Assembly (NCBI GenBank): GCA_023512835.1
Contig: JAKCVP010000355.1
Span: forward strand, 62,001-126,000
DNA length: 64,000 bases
Direction of reading: 5' to 3'
From: Taxillus chinensis
Lineage: Eukaryota; Streptophyta; Magnoliopsida; Santalales; Loranthaceae
Both the position numbers and the translations under genes were made by a program. Shown one piece after another: positions 1-10,157 of this stretch. The notes under the pieces are model-generated. The model saw only the letters and a program-made list of their open reading frames with translations, was not told where the DNA came from and made no database searches. Numbering within the stretch: the stretch's first letter is position 1; the number at the start of each line of letters is the position of its first letter.

Positions 1-802
1 GTGCGAGACTGATGAATCGTGTGATTGCGAAACCAGGATCGTCGCCCTCACGGCGATGACTGAATGGCTCGCGTTCGAAGAACTGTGCTGATGCAGAGAA
101 ATGATATCTTGGCCGAAGCTTAGCATTGAGCATAGCGACACACTCTTGCGCATGGCTTTCTCCATATTTCTGGATGTCATCACTGGCCGTGGCACCATTC
201 CAGATCGATGCGGGCCAATCTGTAGTTACCAAAATATCTGCGGAGTTTGCTCCTTTCAGAGCATTTGCATCACCTTGGCTATAGAAGGGCGCATGAGTCT
301 CTTCAGACTTGACGTTAACGATGTTTGCATCGAGCTGACCGCCCAAGGCAACGATTCGTATCCCATCGCTCGTTTTCATCGTTGCGCGTCGGCCTAGAAA
401 GTGCAAATTTTCGCAAAGCTCCCCATCCCGAGCTTGGATGGCATCGACGACTTCCGGAGGGAAAGCATGTCGACCTAACGCGAAGTAAGTGGGCACCTTG
501 AGATCCACATTCCCTTGTAGGAGGTCTTGCACATCGGGGGGGCTTGAATATGCTCCGTCGGAAACGTTCTCAAACAAGGACCCAGCAATGATTGCGAAAG
601 CAAAGTTGTTCTTCTGGTGTAGCGCGTTGAGCTTCCCAAAGACTTCTTTGAAACGGCCTGCCACATCTCCAATCACAACGCTAGAAAGCCCAATTAGCTT
701 TCACTTCCAGCGGATCAGAATGCCTTCCGACAGCGCTGTTCAGCGAATGAGGTCTTTTTGGAAGGCTTTGGGGGGATGTGGTCCTCACATTTTGAGTGAC
801 AT
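1..802 (-). CDS. DRN1: CWF19L1/Drn1-type protein, 5' part only (runs off left edge)
   Basis: The N-terminal part of a CwfJ/CWF19-like protein, a family tied to lariat-intron debranching and the spliceosome. Exon 1 is only 14 nt (802-789) and encodes MSLKI, with the last codon split. The intron is 788-681 (GTGAGG donor, CTAG acceptor). Exon 2 runs open from 680 to the window edge. The joined N-terminus reads MSLKIVVIGDVAGRF, matching the start of the metallophosphatase-like N domain. Family signatures follow in order: a FAIIAGSLF-like strand, ENLHFLGRR, TSDGIRIVALGG, GANSADILVTT, WPASIWNG and RYHFSASAQFFEREPF. The 3' half, with the CwfJ C-terminal domains, lies outside the window. The gene is head to head with UTP20, and 266 bp separate the start codons. 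There is no internal stop over 680 nt. The family call is firm; the symbol follows yeast Drn1 by homology. Confidence 0.85.
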
Positions 803-1068
803 CGTGGTATTCTGTCATGCCAAATCATCCGCTAGGAAGCATTGCAATCAGGTAGAGTGGATATCGAAGCCTTCTACGCGTCGCAGCCCTGAGCTTCAAT
901 GCATGGGTGAGTCTGATGTGAAGGCTTGGTGACTAAGCACATTTGGCTCAGTCGGCCACCGGTGAAAGATATCTCCGCGCGGGTCGACGTCAGTTCAACT
1001 TTTTTTCGGCGCCTCCTCAGAACATTGACTGCTCAACTACGGTCTTCATCACAATCGCGTTGAGCGCC

Positions 1069-4000
1069 ATGGCCCCGATGTCTCGAGGCAATTCTGGGAA
1101 AGCCGCACGATCTGCCAAATCAAAGGCTAGGTCGAAGAAATCCGGAACAGCGACACAGAAGAACCACCGTTTCGAGTCCTTCAGTAGTCGCATCACGCGA
1201 CTGAACATAGATCCTTTGCGTCGTAATGCCAACGCCAAAGCGATTGCCTCGCTGGAAGGGGAGGAATCTCGATTCAAAGCATCATTTCTGGAATGGCGAG
1301 ATCTGAACATGTCGGAGAACTTTCGAACGTTTGCTGAGGAGCTAGAGCCTCTCTGCCAGAGCCTACCACAAGTCCTTCACCACGAGAACGAAATCATGGA
1401 TACGCTCCTGTGCTACATGAACAAGCGCGACGAGATGTCCTTGGAGCCTCTTCTCAGCTTGATATCGCACCTTGCGCATGACCTAGGATCACGGTTTGAA
1501 GTGCACTTCCAGCGCACAGTCAGCGCGATATGCGACATAGCCGCCACCCACCCTAGCGTCGAAGTCATCGAATGGAGCTTTACATGCCTGGCCTACCTAT
1601 TCAAGTTCCTCTCACGCTTTCTAGTGTCAGACCTCCGTCCTTTGTTCGGTTTAATGGCACCCTACCTAGGGAAGACTCACCAAAAGCATTTTATTGCTCG
1701 ATTTGCGGCCGAATCGATGAGTTTTCTTGTGCGCAAAGCAGGAGCCCGTTACTCTGATGATCCGAAGCCCCTCGATACGATCATCGAACATGCTTTCAAG
1801 GACCTCGAGACTACATCAACTGCAGATTCAAGTCAATACTTTGAAGGCATCGCGCACCTTTTCGCAGACTCTATGAAAGGCATTCAACACGGTCTTAATG
1901 CAAGCGGACAATCTATCTCTGGTGCGCTGGTCGCTCATCTCCTCCACAAAACACATCATAGTGAAGATGGCAGCCCGGTGGTGGCTTCTACCACAGAAGC
2001 CATCTTCATCAATGTTATACACCACACAAATGCAGAAGGATTTCGCCCCGCTTTCGAAGCGACGTTGGCAGCTTTCGAGGCCTTCCACACTCCATTGACG
2101 GTGCAAGTTGCAGAGCGCATTTCCCGTCTGGTCGACGTGTTTGTAAGCGTTCGCAAAGGCAGCAGAGTTCCGTCATGGGAACGAACGATATCCTTCTTGG
2201 CTACTCACCTCGATGCCTATTCATCATTCTTGCTCGACCTTTCCCCGGATCAGCTTCCCAGTGTTCTCCAAGCGACTGCATCAACGCTGCAGTATGTTCC
2301 ACCAAGTAGTATGCAGTCAGCCTCACAGCAGCTACTACCCAAGGTTGAAATTGAGAGTTGGCTTGGCTTCTACCTGAGCTTCGCCACCTTCTTCGAGAAC
2401 TTAGGTCGGGAGCGCTTTGATTCTCTTATTTTGCCAGGCTTTCAACGATTCATTCTGAAGTACTGGCCAACACACGAGAAAGAGCTGAGCATTGTTCTGC
2501 CAAAACTTCTGGGTCCGGAGCTACCATCAGTCTGGCGTCTGCAAGCGCCACCTGATTGGATCAAACGTCTCGAGGCAGTCATCAAGGTATCTACTCATAC
2601 CCCAACGGAGCTCCAACGGCTTAATCAATACCTATCCGTTATGGGATGTCTTGCGGTGGAGAGATCTCCAAAAGAACGAATCGCTCGGGCACTCCTGAGT
2701 TTGGCTTTGCAAAAGGCCCAAGATCCGAAAGGCCTTTCAGTCTCCTCAACAAATTTGTTCGCAATAGGCAAAGGGCTTGATTTCGCTCTGCCGTATTTGA
2801 GCAGTCAAGAGCTCGATCGACATACCGTCCAAACCCTGCTGGGCGCCGCGAAAGAATTCTCTAGGAATACCGCCTGCGTGAGATCTATGCATAAGCTTCT
2901 CGCTATCGATGATCTCAACCTAGAGGACGATCTTCGAGACTCGATCGTTGCCAACTTAGTGAGGAATGTCTCCAATCCTTCTCACGAGCTTCGACTAGAA
3001 TCACTCAAATGCTTGCGCGCGCTGGTTCAGCCTGCCGGCAACCCGGCGAGTCTCAGATTGCTTGATATACTTTTACTCGTCGAGAACACACCATTCACGT
3101 TTGACAACCACCGCATCATTGCAAAGGAAATCCGAAACTTGCCTACAGCATTCAAAGGCGGGAATCATGAGGCCGTTATCGGACAAATCATACCTCTGCA
3201 CTTGCTGGGCCTGCTGCATGTGCCTCTGGCGCCAATCTGGGATGAAGCAGCGGAAGCGGTCAAGGAGATCATTGTTGACGTTCAATCCGAAGCGACGCTC
3301 GCAGAAGAAGCTTTACTTTGGCTCCAGGCGGACGTTCAAGCTGCACAGACTCCCAATGTCGAGGACTTGGAAGCTGATGCAGTCATAGGCGACGTCTCAG
3401 AGCTTGAGTGCTCCAACTTGAAGCGACTCGATTTGATTGCATCAGCGGCTGCGCAAACTTTGTCTGCTTTACCTAGTCAGGCTCAGCGCTCGTTCGAAAG
3501 CATTGTCACCATTGTGCCAACCTATTCGGTTCAGTGCAGAACCCAGATCCTGAAGATTCTCAACAAGGTCCCACGACTTGTCGAAAAGAGATCTCGATTA
3601 TTCGTTCCGACTTTTCTTGGCGGCCTGAGGCGCGAAGAGGACGAAGACATTGACGACACTGAGGATACTTTGGAGCCTCCACAGGACAGCGTGCATCAGG
3701 CCCGAGATCGTCGTACTTGGACCGTGCAAGATAAGAGGAGCGCTTTAGCTATCCTCGGTCACTTCGTCAACCCCGTCGTAGTCTACCGGACCGAGGATGT
3801 ATATGAATGTTTGCTACAGATGGTGGCTAATGGCGATGTGAGCATCCAACGCAATGCCCTCAAGGCGCTGATGAAATGGAGACCTGGTGCTACGGAGAAG
3901 TACCGTGAGAATCTTCTGAACCTACTCGATGAGGCACGTTTCAGGGAGGAATTGACCGTCTTTTTGGGCCTCGATCGAAATGAACAGAAAGTGGAGATGC

Positions 4001-7000
4001 AGCATCGCCCAGATTTAATGCCAATACTCCTACGACTGCTTTATGGCCGCATCATCTCGCGCTCAGGAAACGCCAACATTAGACGCTCGCAAGCTTCTCG
4101 CAGGAAGGCTGTATTGGTCGCAGTCGCGCGACTTGGGAAATCCGAGCTGCAACAATTCATTCACATCCTACTGCATCCACTTGATACCTTGGACATACCA
4201 GAGCACTCGACATCATCAGCGCACGTCTTTTCAACAGATCTTGTGACTCCGCGCAAACAACTCGCGATCCTGAGGATGATTCATGATGTCCTTGAGACCC
4301 TACCCAACCATGTCCACCCATTCGCAAAGAAGCTCATGGACGTTATATTGTACTGCGGTATACGTGCGAGCAAAAAGACGGAAGAAATTGAGGTATCAGG
4401 TCCTCTCGATTCACTCGTGAAGAGCGTTCGGCAAGAAAGCCTTGGGTGTCTCACCCAAATTTTTGTCGCCACCAAGCATGAAAGCTGGCATTCGTATGTC
4501 AAGATCATACTGGATAGCCTGATCAGACCACGACTGCAGAACTTGCCTGTGGAGACTGCGCAGGGCATTTCTGGGCCACTCCGACTATTCGCTGCATGGG
4601 CTTCTCTGCCCGAAATGCAAACACACCTTATCATTGACGAGCCGGTTCTTCTGGGAAAAGTCGCCCAGTGCCTTGTGGTTCCATCAGCCAAGGATGAAGT
4701 CAAGACATTTATCCTGGAAGAGATCCTTCAGAAACTCTATGGGTCCTTCGCCGAGAATCAGATGGAAAGCAAGTGGACCGATGAGTGCACTGAGCACTTA
4801 AGTGAGGTCATTGCATCGGAAGTCATCGACTGCACCACCAAGTTGATCGTCTCGCAGCCTGAGCAAAGATGTCTGCAGGCCAGTGTGCGGACTCTACTCC
4901 TCGTAGGCACTGCTTCGGGATCCCAGAGCATGCAAGAGATTCTACTGCCAGGCTTGGCTCTGCTGCTACGACAACCTAGCAAGAATGTTGGCCTTTCTCT
5001 GAAATCTGACATCCTACGTCTGCTGGCCAAAGTTCTACCATCAATCAAGTTCCTTGAAGGGTCGACGGTTTTCATTGAGATCTGGAGCACCCTTTCCACA
5101 ATGTTTAGTTACGTGAATCGAGCCAGCGATCGCTTGCTCCTTGTTGATGCGCTCGGTATCCTGGCTGACAGCAAAAGTTCACTTCGAAGCGCAGTTGATC
5201 TTTCGAGAAAGTTGAACGCTGTCTCGACCAGCCGACTCACGGAGCCCGACTTCGCACAGAGACAAGAAGCCCTAGACAGCATTATGGACTTCGCCAGGCC
5301 ACCATATCCTGCTCAGGTGTGGGAGACCGTGTTGCATAATTTGCTCTACTCTATCAAAGACAATGATGAACTAGCGATTCGAAGCGGGTCGTCATTCTCC
5401 ATACAACGCTTCGTCGAGGAAGCCACGGAGGACGGCGCGGTGGATGACGTCTCACACTTCATAGGTGCTCTCCTGGTGCCTGCCCTTCAGCGTGGCATGA
5501 GTGATCAATCTGAGCTTGTTAAATCCGAATATCTCGCCATTCTATCAAAATTAGCTGCACGAAGTGCTCCAGGTCTTGCAGATCTGAAGACTCTCCTCGG
5601 CTCAGACGAGGAGTCGTCCTTCTTCAACAACATCTTGCACATTCAACAGCACCGTAGAGTAAGAGCACTACATCGTCTTGCTGCAAAGGCAGACACTTTG
5701 AGTAGTCAAAACATTTCCAAGCTCTTTATGCCTCTCATCGCATCATTTTACAAGACCGACGATGCGGACGCCAGCTTGAGCGTCGAAGCCATAAAGACCA
5801 TAGGTGCATTGTGCATTGGTCTTGACTGGCAAAGCTATCGATCCCTTGCGCAGTCCTTGGTCGGAAGCAAAGCCACTTATCAATCCAAGCCCTCAATCAG
5901 AGCCCTAGGAGCTATAGCTCAGGCCCTATACTCGACTTGTTCGGATGCGGACAAGAGGCCGTGCACTCTTTCAAAATCCTTACCGCAAAAGCCTGCGCTA
6001 CATCGATGGATCGTCAGCAACCTCTTACCTAGAGTGCTGGAATTTGTTCACTACAAGGACGAATCCACGGTTGACTTGCGCGTCATGGTTGCGCTCATTG
6101 CCGTAAAATTGATCATGATACTTCCAGAGGATGAAATCGCTAGGCTTCTGCCCCCAGTGTTGCTGGACATGACCAATGTGCTTCGGAGTAAAGCTCAGGA
6201 AGCCAGAGATGCTGTTCGAAAGACACTATCTGAAATTGCTGCGTTCATTGGGCCAGAATATTTTGGCTTCATACTAAAGCAATTGAGAACGGCCCTCCAA
6301 CGAGGTGCACATTTGCACGTGCTCTCTTTCACTGTCCACTCATTGATAGTGCAGATACACGATGCAGTCGAGAGTAAAGACCCTTTAGCATCAAGGTTCA
6401 ATCACGGCGATATCGATTACTGCGCTCAAGACGTCATGGAGATTGTCATGGAAGACGTTTTTGGCAACGTTGGTGCAGAAAAGGATGCCGAAGGCTATAC
6501 TAGCAAAATGGCGGAGGTCAGGAAGAAGAACCTGAGCCACGACACTTTGGAGAAGCTGTCCAAAATCACCTCGGCAAAGCAAGCTCCGCTCATCCTCAAC
6601 CATATATGGGAACAACTTGACAAGCTTCGTCCCAGGCTGGAAAAAATCGAAGAGCTTCTGCAGCGTTTGCAAAGGGGCTGGCGGGAGAACCCTGATGCCA
6701 GTACCATCAAATGGCTCGGTTTCTGTCATCGCGTTCTGACTTCCGCGTTCGAAAAGGCAAGCCCAGAAAAGGATCTGTCTAGTCCTTTGATGATCAAGAT
6801 GGCCTCTTTCTCCCTTGAGGTGCTCCGACGTACCTTGGACAAGCACGAAGAACTGAAGACGATTGAAAACTTGACGGGCTTCATGACGATGATCCGCGAC
6901 ACTTTGTGGTCGCGAAACGACGAGGTGCAGGCTTCTGCTATGCGCGTTCTCTCTTCTATCATCAAAGTACCGCTGAGACAGCTTGATGAGCAGGCGGACG

Positions 7001-8709
7001 ATTATGTTCGATTAGTGAAGAAGGCTGTCGAGCAAAGTCCCACTGTCAATGCGCCACTGCCCCAGGCGGCTCTTCGCTTGCTTGCTGCGGTACTTCGAGA
7101 GAGACCGAATGCACAAATCAAAGCATCTCGGTTTGAGAGCCACATCGCGTACGTTCTTGGCAGGATGAAGCCTGATCTGCATGAACCCGCTCGGTCTGGG
7201 GAGCGTGATCGCCAGGTCGCAGCATTTAATTTGCTTCGTGCAGTCTTAGACAGAGGCGTTCTTATCAGTGAAGTGTACGACATCATGGACGTTGTAAGAG
7301 AAGTTATGATAACTACTTCCGAGCATCCAATCCCGCGCTTGTCTCGAAGCGTTTATTCTCGCTTCATCTTGGACTACTACCCCCCAGGAGATAAGGGCTT
7401 CCAGAAGCAACTGGATTACCTGATCAGCAATTTGCAGTATCCGACTCCAAACGGTAGGATAGCTGTCATGGAAGTTTTGGTCTTCGTCCTCAACAAACTG
7501 AGCGCGGAACAGTTGCAGACATTGTCAGTGGATCTGTTTTTGCCGCTTGTGGTGATTTTGGGTGCGGACGATTCTGTCGATTGCCAGGCCAGCGCTCGTG
7601 TGCTGCTTCAGAGGATCTTGGAGAAGGCCGATGATGAGACCCGCAAGGCATGTCAGAGTCAGATGTTGAAATGGATTGATAGTAACGCTGAGCCTCTCTG
7701 GAACAAGATTGGTTTCCAGTATGCTAGCATCTATCTCACCGTGTACGCCGACGCGCAGCGAGACGCCACAAAGATCACAACCCAAGCTTGCCGAATCGTT
7801 GAGAAGCACGCCACATCAAAGAAGCGAGACATCCTTGACCTCTTAGAGGCCACTCTTTATGTCCTGAAGGATGTATGTCAGATCTTTCCAGGCACTATCT
7901 TCACAGAGACATACAACGATGCGTGGCTTGTTATTTCTACGCTCGTGCAGTCAAAGTCTGATAAGATCAAGCGTCTGGCAGCCCAGCTCTTTGAGACATT
8001 TCTCGGCCATCTGGTCAAAGCGGTTACGCAAGGAGGTAAGAATCTCGAAATACCGCTCAGGAACTCTTCCGGTTTGGTATTCGACAAACAGGATGCAGTG
8101 CAAGCGATCGAAGCTCATGCACATTCCCTCCGCGCAACCATCGAGCCGGACATCAGCCAGCTACTCACAGCCAACTTGGCATTCATCGCCCGCACAGCTG
8201 CAAATGCAGGAACGCAAGATATACTTGATGCACTCCTGAGCAACACAGCGACTGCTGTACGCATGACTCCAGAGAGCTCGTCCATGAAACCTCAGCTAGC
8301 TGCTTTGCGCTTGTTACACAAACTTTGCGACACCGTTCCCCTGGCAGGCTTGCTACCAAGTTTAAACACAATCTTACTCTCATTGAACAACCTCACCGAT
8401 CCGGCAATCCCCAAACCAACAGCTGTTGAACAAAGCGAAGATGACATCCCTGGCGAGCTAACTACGATGGCGCAAGAGTCACTTGAGATACTTCGCGTGA
8501 AGCTAGGGCCGACGGAGTTTGTAGCGCACCTCTCCAAGGTCCAGAAAGAAGTCAAGGAGCGCCGAGATGAGAGGAGAGCCAAGAGGCAAATCGATGCCGT
8601 CAGCCATCCTGAGCGCGCAGAGAAGGTGAAGCAGCGAAAGCATATGGCGACCAAAGCGAAAAGGAAAGAGAAGAATGCAAAGGCTGCAGGGATGAGACGA
8701 GGGTGGTGA
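1069..8709 (+). CDS. UTP20: U3 snoRNP/SSU processome scaffold protein Utp20
   Basis: A single-exon gene of 2,546 residues, close to the size of yeast Utp20 (about 2,490). Utp20 is a giant HEAT/ARM-repeat scaffold of the nucleolar 90S pre-ribosome, needed for early 18S rRNA processing. The sequence shows a basic N-terminus (RSKARSKKSG), an FESFSSRITRLNID-like entry segment, helical repeats throughout, an acidic stretch near residues 895-910 (REEDEDIDDTEDT) and a very basic tail rich in Lys/Arg that ends in RRGW. The frame stays open upstream to 943, but I chose the ATG at 1069 because it has a strong context (gcgccATGg) and because the residues before it look non-coding. The gene shares an upstream region with the divergent Drn1-like gene. 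RCL1, another SSU-processome factor, lies at 39.5 kb, but nothing links the two loci directly. Confidence 0.95.
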   Translation: MAPMSRGNSGKAARSAKSKARSKKSGTATQKNHRFESFSSRITRLNIDPLRRNANAKAIASLEGEESRFKASFLEWRDLNMSENFRTFAEELEPLCQSLPQVLHHENEIMDTLLCYMNKRDEMSLEPLLSLISHLAHDLGSRFEVHFQRTVSAICDIAATHPSVEVIEWSFTCLAYLFKFLSRFLVSDLRPLFGLMAPYLGKTHQKHFIARFAAESMSFLVRKAGARYSDDPKPLDTIIEHAFKDLETTSTADSSQYFEGIAHLFADSMKGIQHGLNASGQSISGALVAHLLHKTHHSEDGSPVVASTTEAIFINVIHHTNAEGFRPAFEATLAAFEAFHTPLTVQVAERISRLVDVFVSVRKGSRVPSWERTISFLATHLDAYSSFLLDLSPDQLPSVLQATASTLQYVPPSSMQSASQQLLPKVEIESWLGFYLSFATFFENLGRERFDSLILPGFQRFILKYWPTHEKELSIVLPKLLGPELPSVWRLQAPPDWIKRLEAVIKVSTHTPTELQRLNQYLSVMGCLAVERSPKERIARALLSLALQKAQDPKGLSVSSTNLFAIGKGLDFALPYLSSQELDRHTVQTLLGAAKEFSRNTACVRSMHKLLAIDDLNLEDDLRDSIVANLVRNVSNPSHELRLESLKCLRALVQPAGNPASLRLLDILLLVENTPFTFDNHRIIAKEIRNLPTAFKGGNHEAVIGQIIPLHLLGLLHVPLAPIWDEAAEAVKEIIVDVQSEATLAEEALLWLQADVQAAQTPNVEDLEADAVIGDVSELECSNLKRLDLIASAAAQTLSALPSQAQRSFESIVTIVPTYSVQCRTQILKILNKVPRLVEKRSRLFVPTFLGGLRREEDEDIDDTEDTLEPPQDSVHQARDRRTWTVQDKRSALAILGHFVNPVVVYRTEDVYECLLQMVANGDVSIQRNALKALMKWRPGATEKYRENLLNLLDEARFREELTVFLGLDRNEQKVEMQHRPDLMPILLRLLYGRIISRSGNANIRRSQASRRKAVLVAVARLGKSELQQFIHILLHPLDTLDIPEHSTSSAHVFSTDLVTPRKQLAILRMIHDVLETLPNHVHPFAKKLMDVILYCGIRASKKTEEIEVSGPLDSLVKSVRQESLGCLTQIFVATKHESWHSYVKIILDSLIRPRLQNLPVETAQGISGPLRLFAAWASLPEMQTHLIIDEPVLLGKVAQCLVVPSAKDEVKTFILEEILQKLYGSFAENQMESKWTDECTEHLSEVIASEVIDCTTKLIVSQPEQRCLQASVRTLLLVGTASGSQSMQEILLPGLALLLRQPSKNVGLSLKSDILRLLAKVLPSIKFLEGSTVFIEIWSTLSTMFSYVNRASDRLLLVDALGILADSKSSLRSAVDLSRKLNAVSTSRLTEPDFAQRQEALDSIMDFARPPYPAQVWETVLHNLLYSIKDNDELAIRSGSSFSIQRFVEEATEDGAVDDVSHFIGALLVPALQRGMSDQSELVKSEYLAILSKLAARSAPGLADLKTLLGSDEESSFFNNILHIQQHRRVRALHRLAAKADTLSSQNISKLFMPLIASFYKTDDADASLSVEAIKTIGALCIGLDWQSYRSLAQSLVGSKATYQSKPSIRALGAIAQALYSTCSDADKRPCTLSKSLPQKPALHRWIVSNLLPRVLEFVHYKDESTVDLRVMVALIAVKLIMILPEDEIARLLPPVLLDMTNVLRSKAQEARDAVRKTLSEIAAFIGPEYFGFILKQLRTALQRGAHLHVLSFTVHSLIVQIHDAVESKDPLASRFNHGDIDYCAQDVMEIVMEDVFGNVGAEKDAEGYTSKMAEVRKKNLSHDTLEKLSKITSAKQAPLILNHIWEQLDKLRPRLEKIEELLQRLQRGWRENPDASTIKWLGFCHRVLTSAFEKASPEKDLSSPLMIKMASFSLEVLRRTLDKHEELKTIENLTGFMTMIRDTLWSRNDEVQASAMRVLSSIIKVPLRQLDEQADDYVRLVKKAVEQSPTVNAPLPQAALRLLAAVLRERPNAQIKASRFESHIAYVLGRMKPDLHEPARSGERDRQVAAFNLLRAVLDRGVLISEVYDIMDVVREVMITTSEHPIPRLSRSVYSRFILDYYPPGDKGFQKQLDYLISNLQYPTPNGRIAVMEVLVFVLNKLSAEQLQTLSVDLFLPLVVILGADDSVDCQASARVLLQRILEKADDETRKACQSQMLKWIDSNAEPLWNKIGFQYASIYLTVYADAQRDATKITTQACRIVEKHATSKKRDILDLLEATLYVLKDVCQIFPGTIFTETYNDAWLVISTLVQSKSDKIKRLAAQLFETFLGHLVKAVTQGGKNLEIPLRNSSGLVFDKQDAVQAIEAHAHSLRATIEPDISQLLTANLAFIARTAANAGTQDILDALLSNTATAVRMTPESSSMKPQLAALRLLHKLCDTVPLAGLLPSLNTILLSLNNLTDPAIPKPTAVEQSEDDIPGELTTMAQESLEILRVKLGPTEFVAHLSKVQKEVKERRDERRAKRQIDAVSHPERAEKVKQRKHMATKAKRKEKNAKAAGMRRGW

Positions 8710-8889
8710 GCATGCTGTCGTTCCCCTTTTCACAAGTCATGATGCGGCGTTTCATGGAATTTGACCCAGGGCAAGGAAAGCACAGTCGCGGGTGTGGAGT
8801 AGATAATCGTACAATTTAAGGGTGTTGGCATGTGTATAATACAGCATTTTGTCCATGTCGTTCGTGTAGCATAGATGCGAGATGCTTGA

Positions 8890-9414
8890 TCAGCGCTGTT
8901 CGCCTGCTGTGCCCGCCGTGCCCTTAACGGCATCATCCTCCCAGAACTCCAGATCACCCTCGACATCAATGCTGCCCTTTCGCACCTCTTCTCCCTTTTC
9001 GCGCAACAGATCTTCTACTGTTGTCGGTTTGTCTGCAAATATCTTCAAGTTATCACTTATGAGATGTCGATTGGCGCAACTAGGGCATTTCACGAGTGTA
9101 GTGCCCTTATGGTAGCCTTGTTTCGAGATGGTGTGCGCGGAGCGATGCTGACAGACTTTACAAGTGAAGTAAAGCTCGTAGACTGGCTCGTTGGGATCGC
9201 GGTGCGGAGCGGGTCGCCACGCTTTGCGTGGTGTGGTAGGAGAGTTCGCTGAGGGGGTGTTGGTGGTGGGCACTGAGGAGATTCGGAACGGAGTACATGA
9301 GAGGTTGCGGAGAGGAGTCTGGTGCGTATCACGGAGGCTTCGCTTCGAGAGGACGCGAGGTGGCCTTTGCAGAAAGCGCATTGGTGCGCGCAGCGCGGGT
9401 CTCAGATTGTTCAT
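8890..9414 (-). CDS. ZIM17: mitochondrial DNL-type zinc finger protein Zim17/Tim15
   Basis: 174 residues in one exon. Zim17 (Hep1) keeps mitochondrial Hsp70 soluble in the matrix and so supports protein import and Fe-S assembly. The first 70 or so residues are rich in Arg, Ser and Thr with few acidic residues, as expected of a mitochondrial presequence. The zinc finger follows: CKVC (85-88) and CPSC (110-113), then HLISDNLKIF with the DNL motif at 121-123 that names the family. The tail is acidic. The open frame extends 55 codons upstream, but the ATG at 9414 begins the presequence-like segment. The gene is convergent with UTP20 (180 bp between stops) and divergent from CUL3. Confidence 0.92.
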   Translation of the reverse strand: MNNLRPALRAPMRFLQRPPRVLSKRSLRDTHQTPLRNLSCTPFRISSVPTTNTPSANSPTTPRKAWRPAPHRDPNEPVYELYFTCKVCQHRSAHTISKQGYHKGTTLVKCPSCANRHLISDNLKIFADKPTTVEDLLREKGEEVRKGSIDVEGDLEFWEDDAVKGTAGTAGEQR

Positions 9415-10157
9415 CGTGGCGAACACTGATCGAGCCTGATGTGCTTGTGCTGGTCGCTTGAGTATGCGCTGTCCAGGCCCTTGAACAATTATTTCGCAGC
9501 TTTGACTAGGCTTTTTTCCGTCAGCTTGCCAAACGCAGCTCAAAGCCTGAATTAGACGGGTTTTTCCTGCAAAGTGCAATTTGCAATGTGGAAAGAGGAC
9601 CTGGCTGACTCCGAAGTCTTCTGATAAAAAGAAGCTTGGAACCTAGAAACCTAATGACGTGGGCTACCAGTGTCCTGTTCCAGGTCCACCGTCCCGGCCA
9701 TGAAGTCAGACGGTGCAATTTCACAAATAATAACCCTGTATTTTGCTATCATCTCAGACCTGAGACCCCCGAATGGGACCGGATAAACAAAGACCGACGT
9801 GCCGCTAACATGGATTCGAAGCTCTCCGCATGCGTGCAGCGTTCCAAGGGAACTGTATCCTGCAGATTACCGCTGAGATGGTGATGGCTCAGCCTATTCG
9901 TGCGCGACTTCTCACTGATAGCCGTTCTGCGTGAACTCACGAATAATATACAGTGATACAGCGCATGGACGCACCCACTTGGAACTGTATGCTTCTATTG
10001 CACCTTCCGACTCACCCAGTCGCCCCGCCGCCGCCGCCACCACTCTTGCCCCAAACCCTGTGAAGAAAGATCCCGACTACGTCCAAGGCATTGCAGTTGC
10101 TCTCATAAGTGGTTCTCAGGCCGCCAAGGTCTTCCATACAAGCAGGGAATTGTCAAC
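9415..10157. other. divergent upstream region of ZIM17 and CUL3
   Basis: About 740 bp between two divergent start codons. It must carry both promoters. I see no convincing reading frame, RNA gene or repeat. Short open frames here lack family features. Confidence 0.5.
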
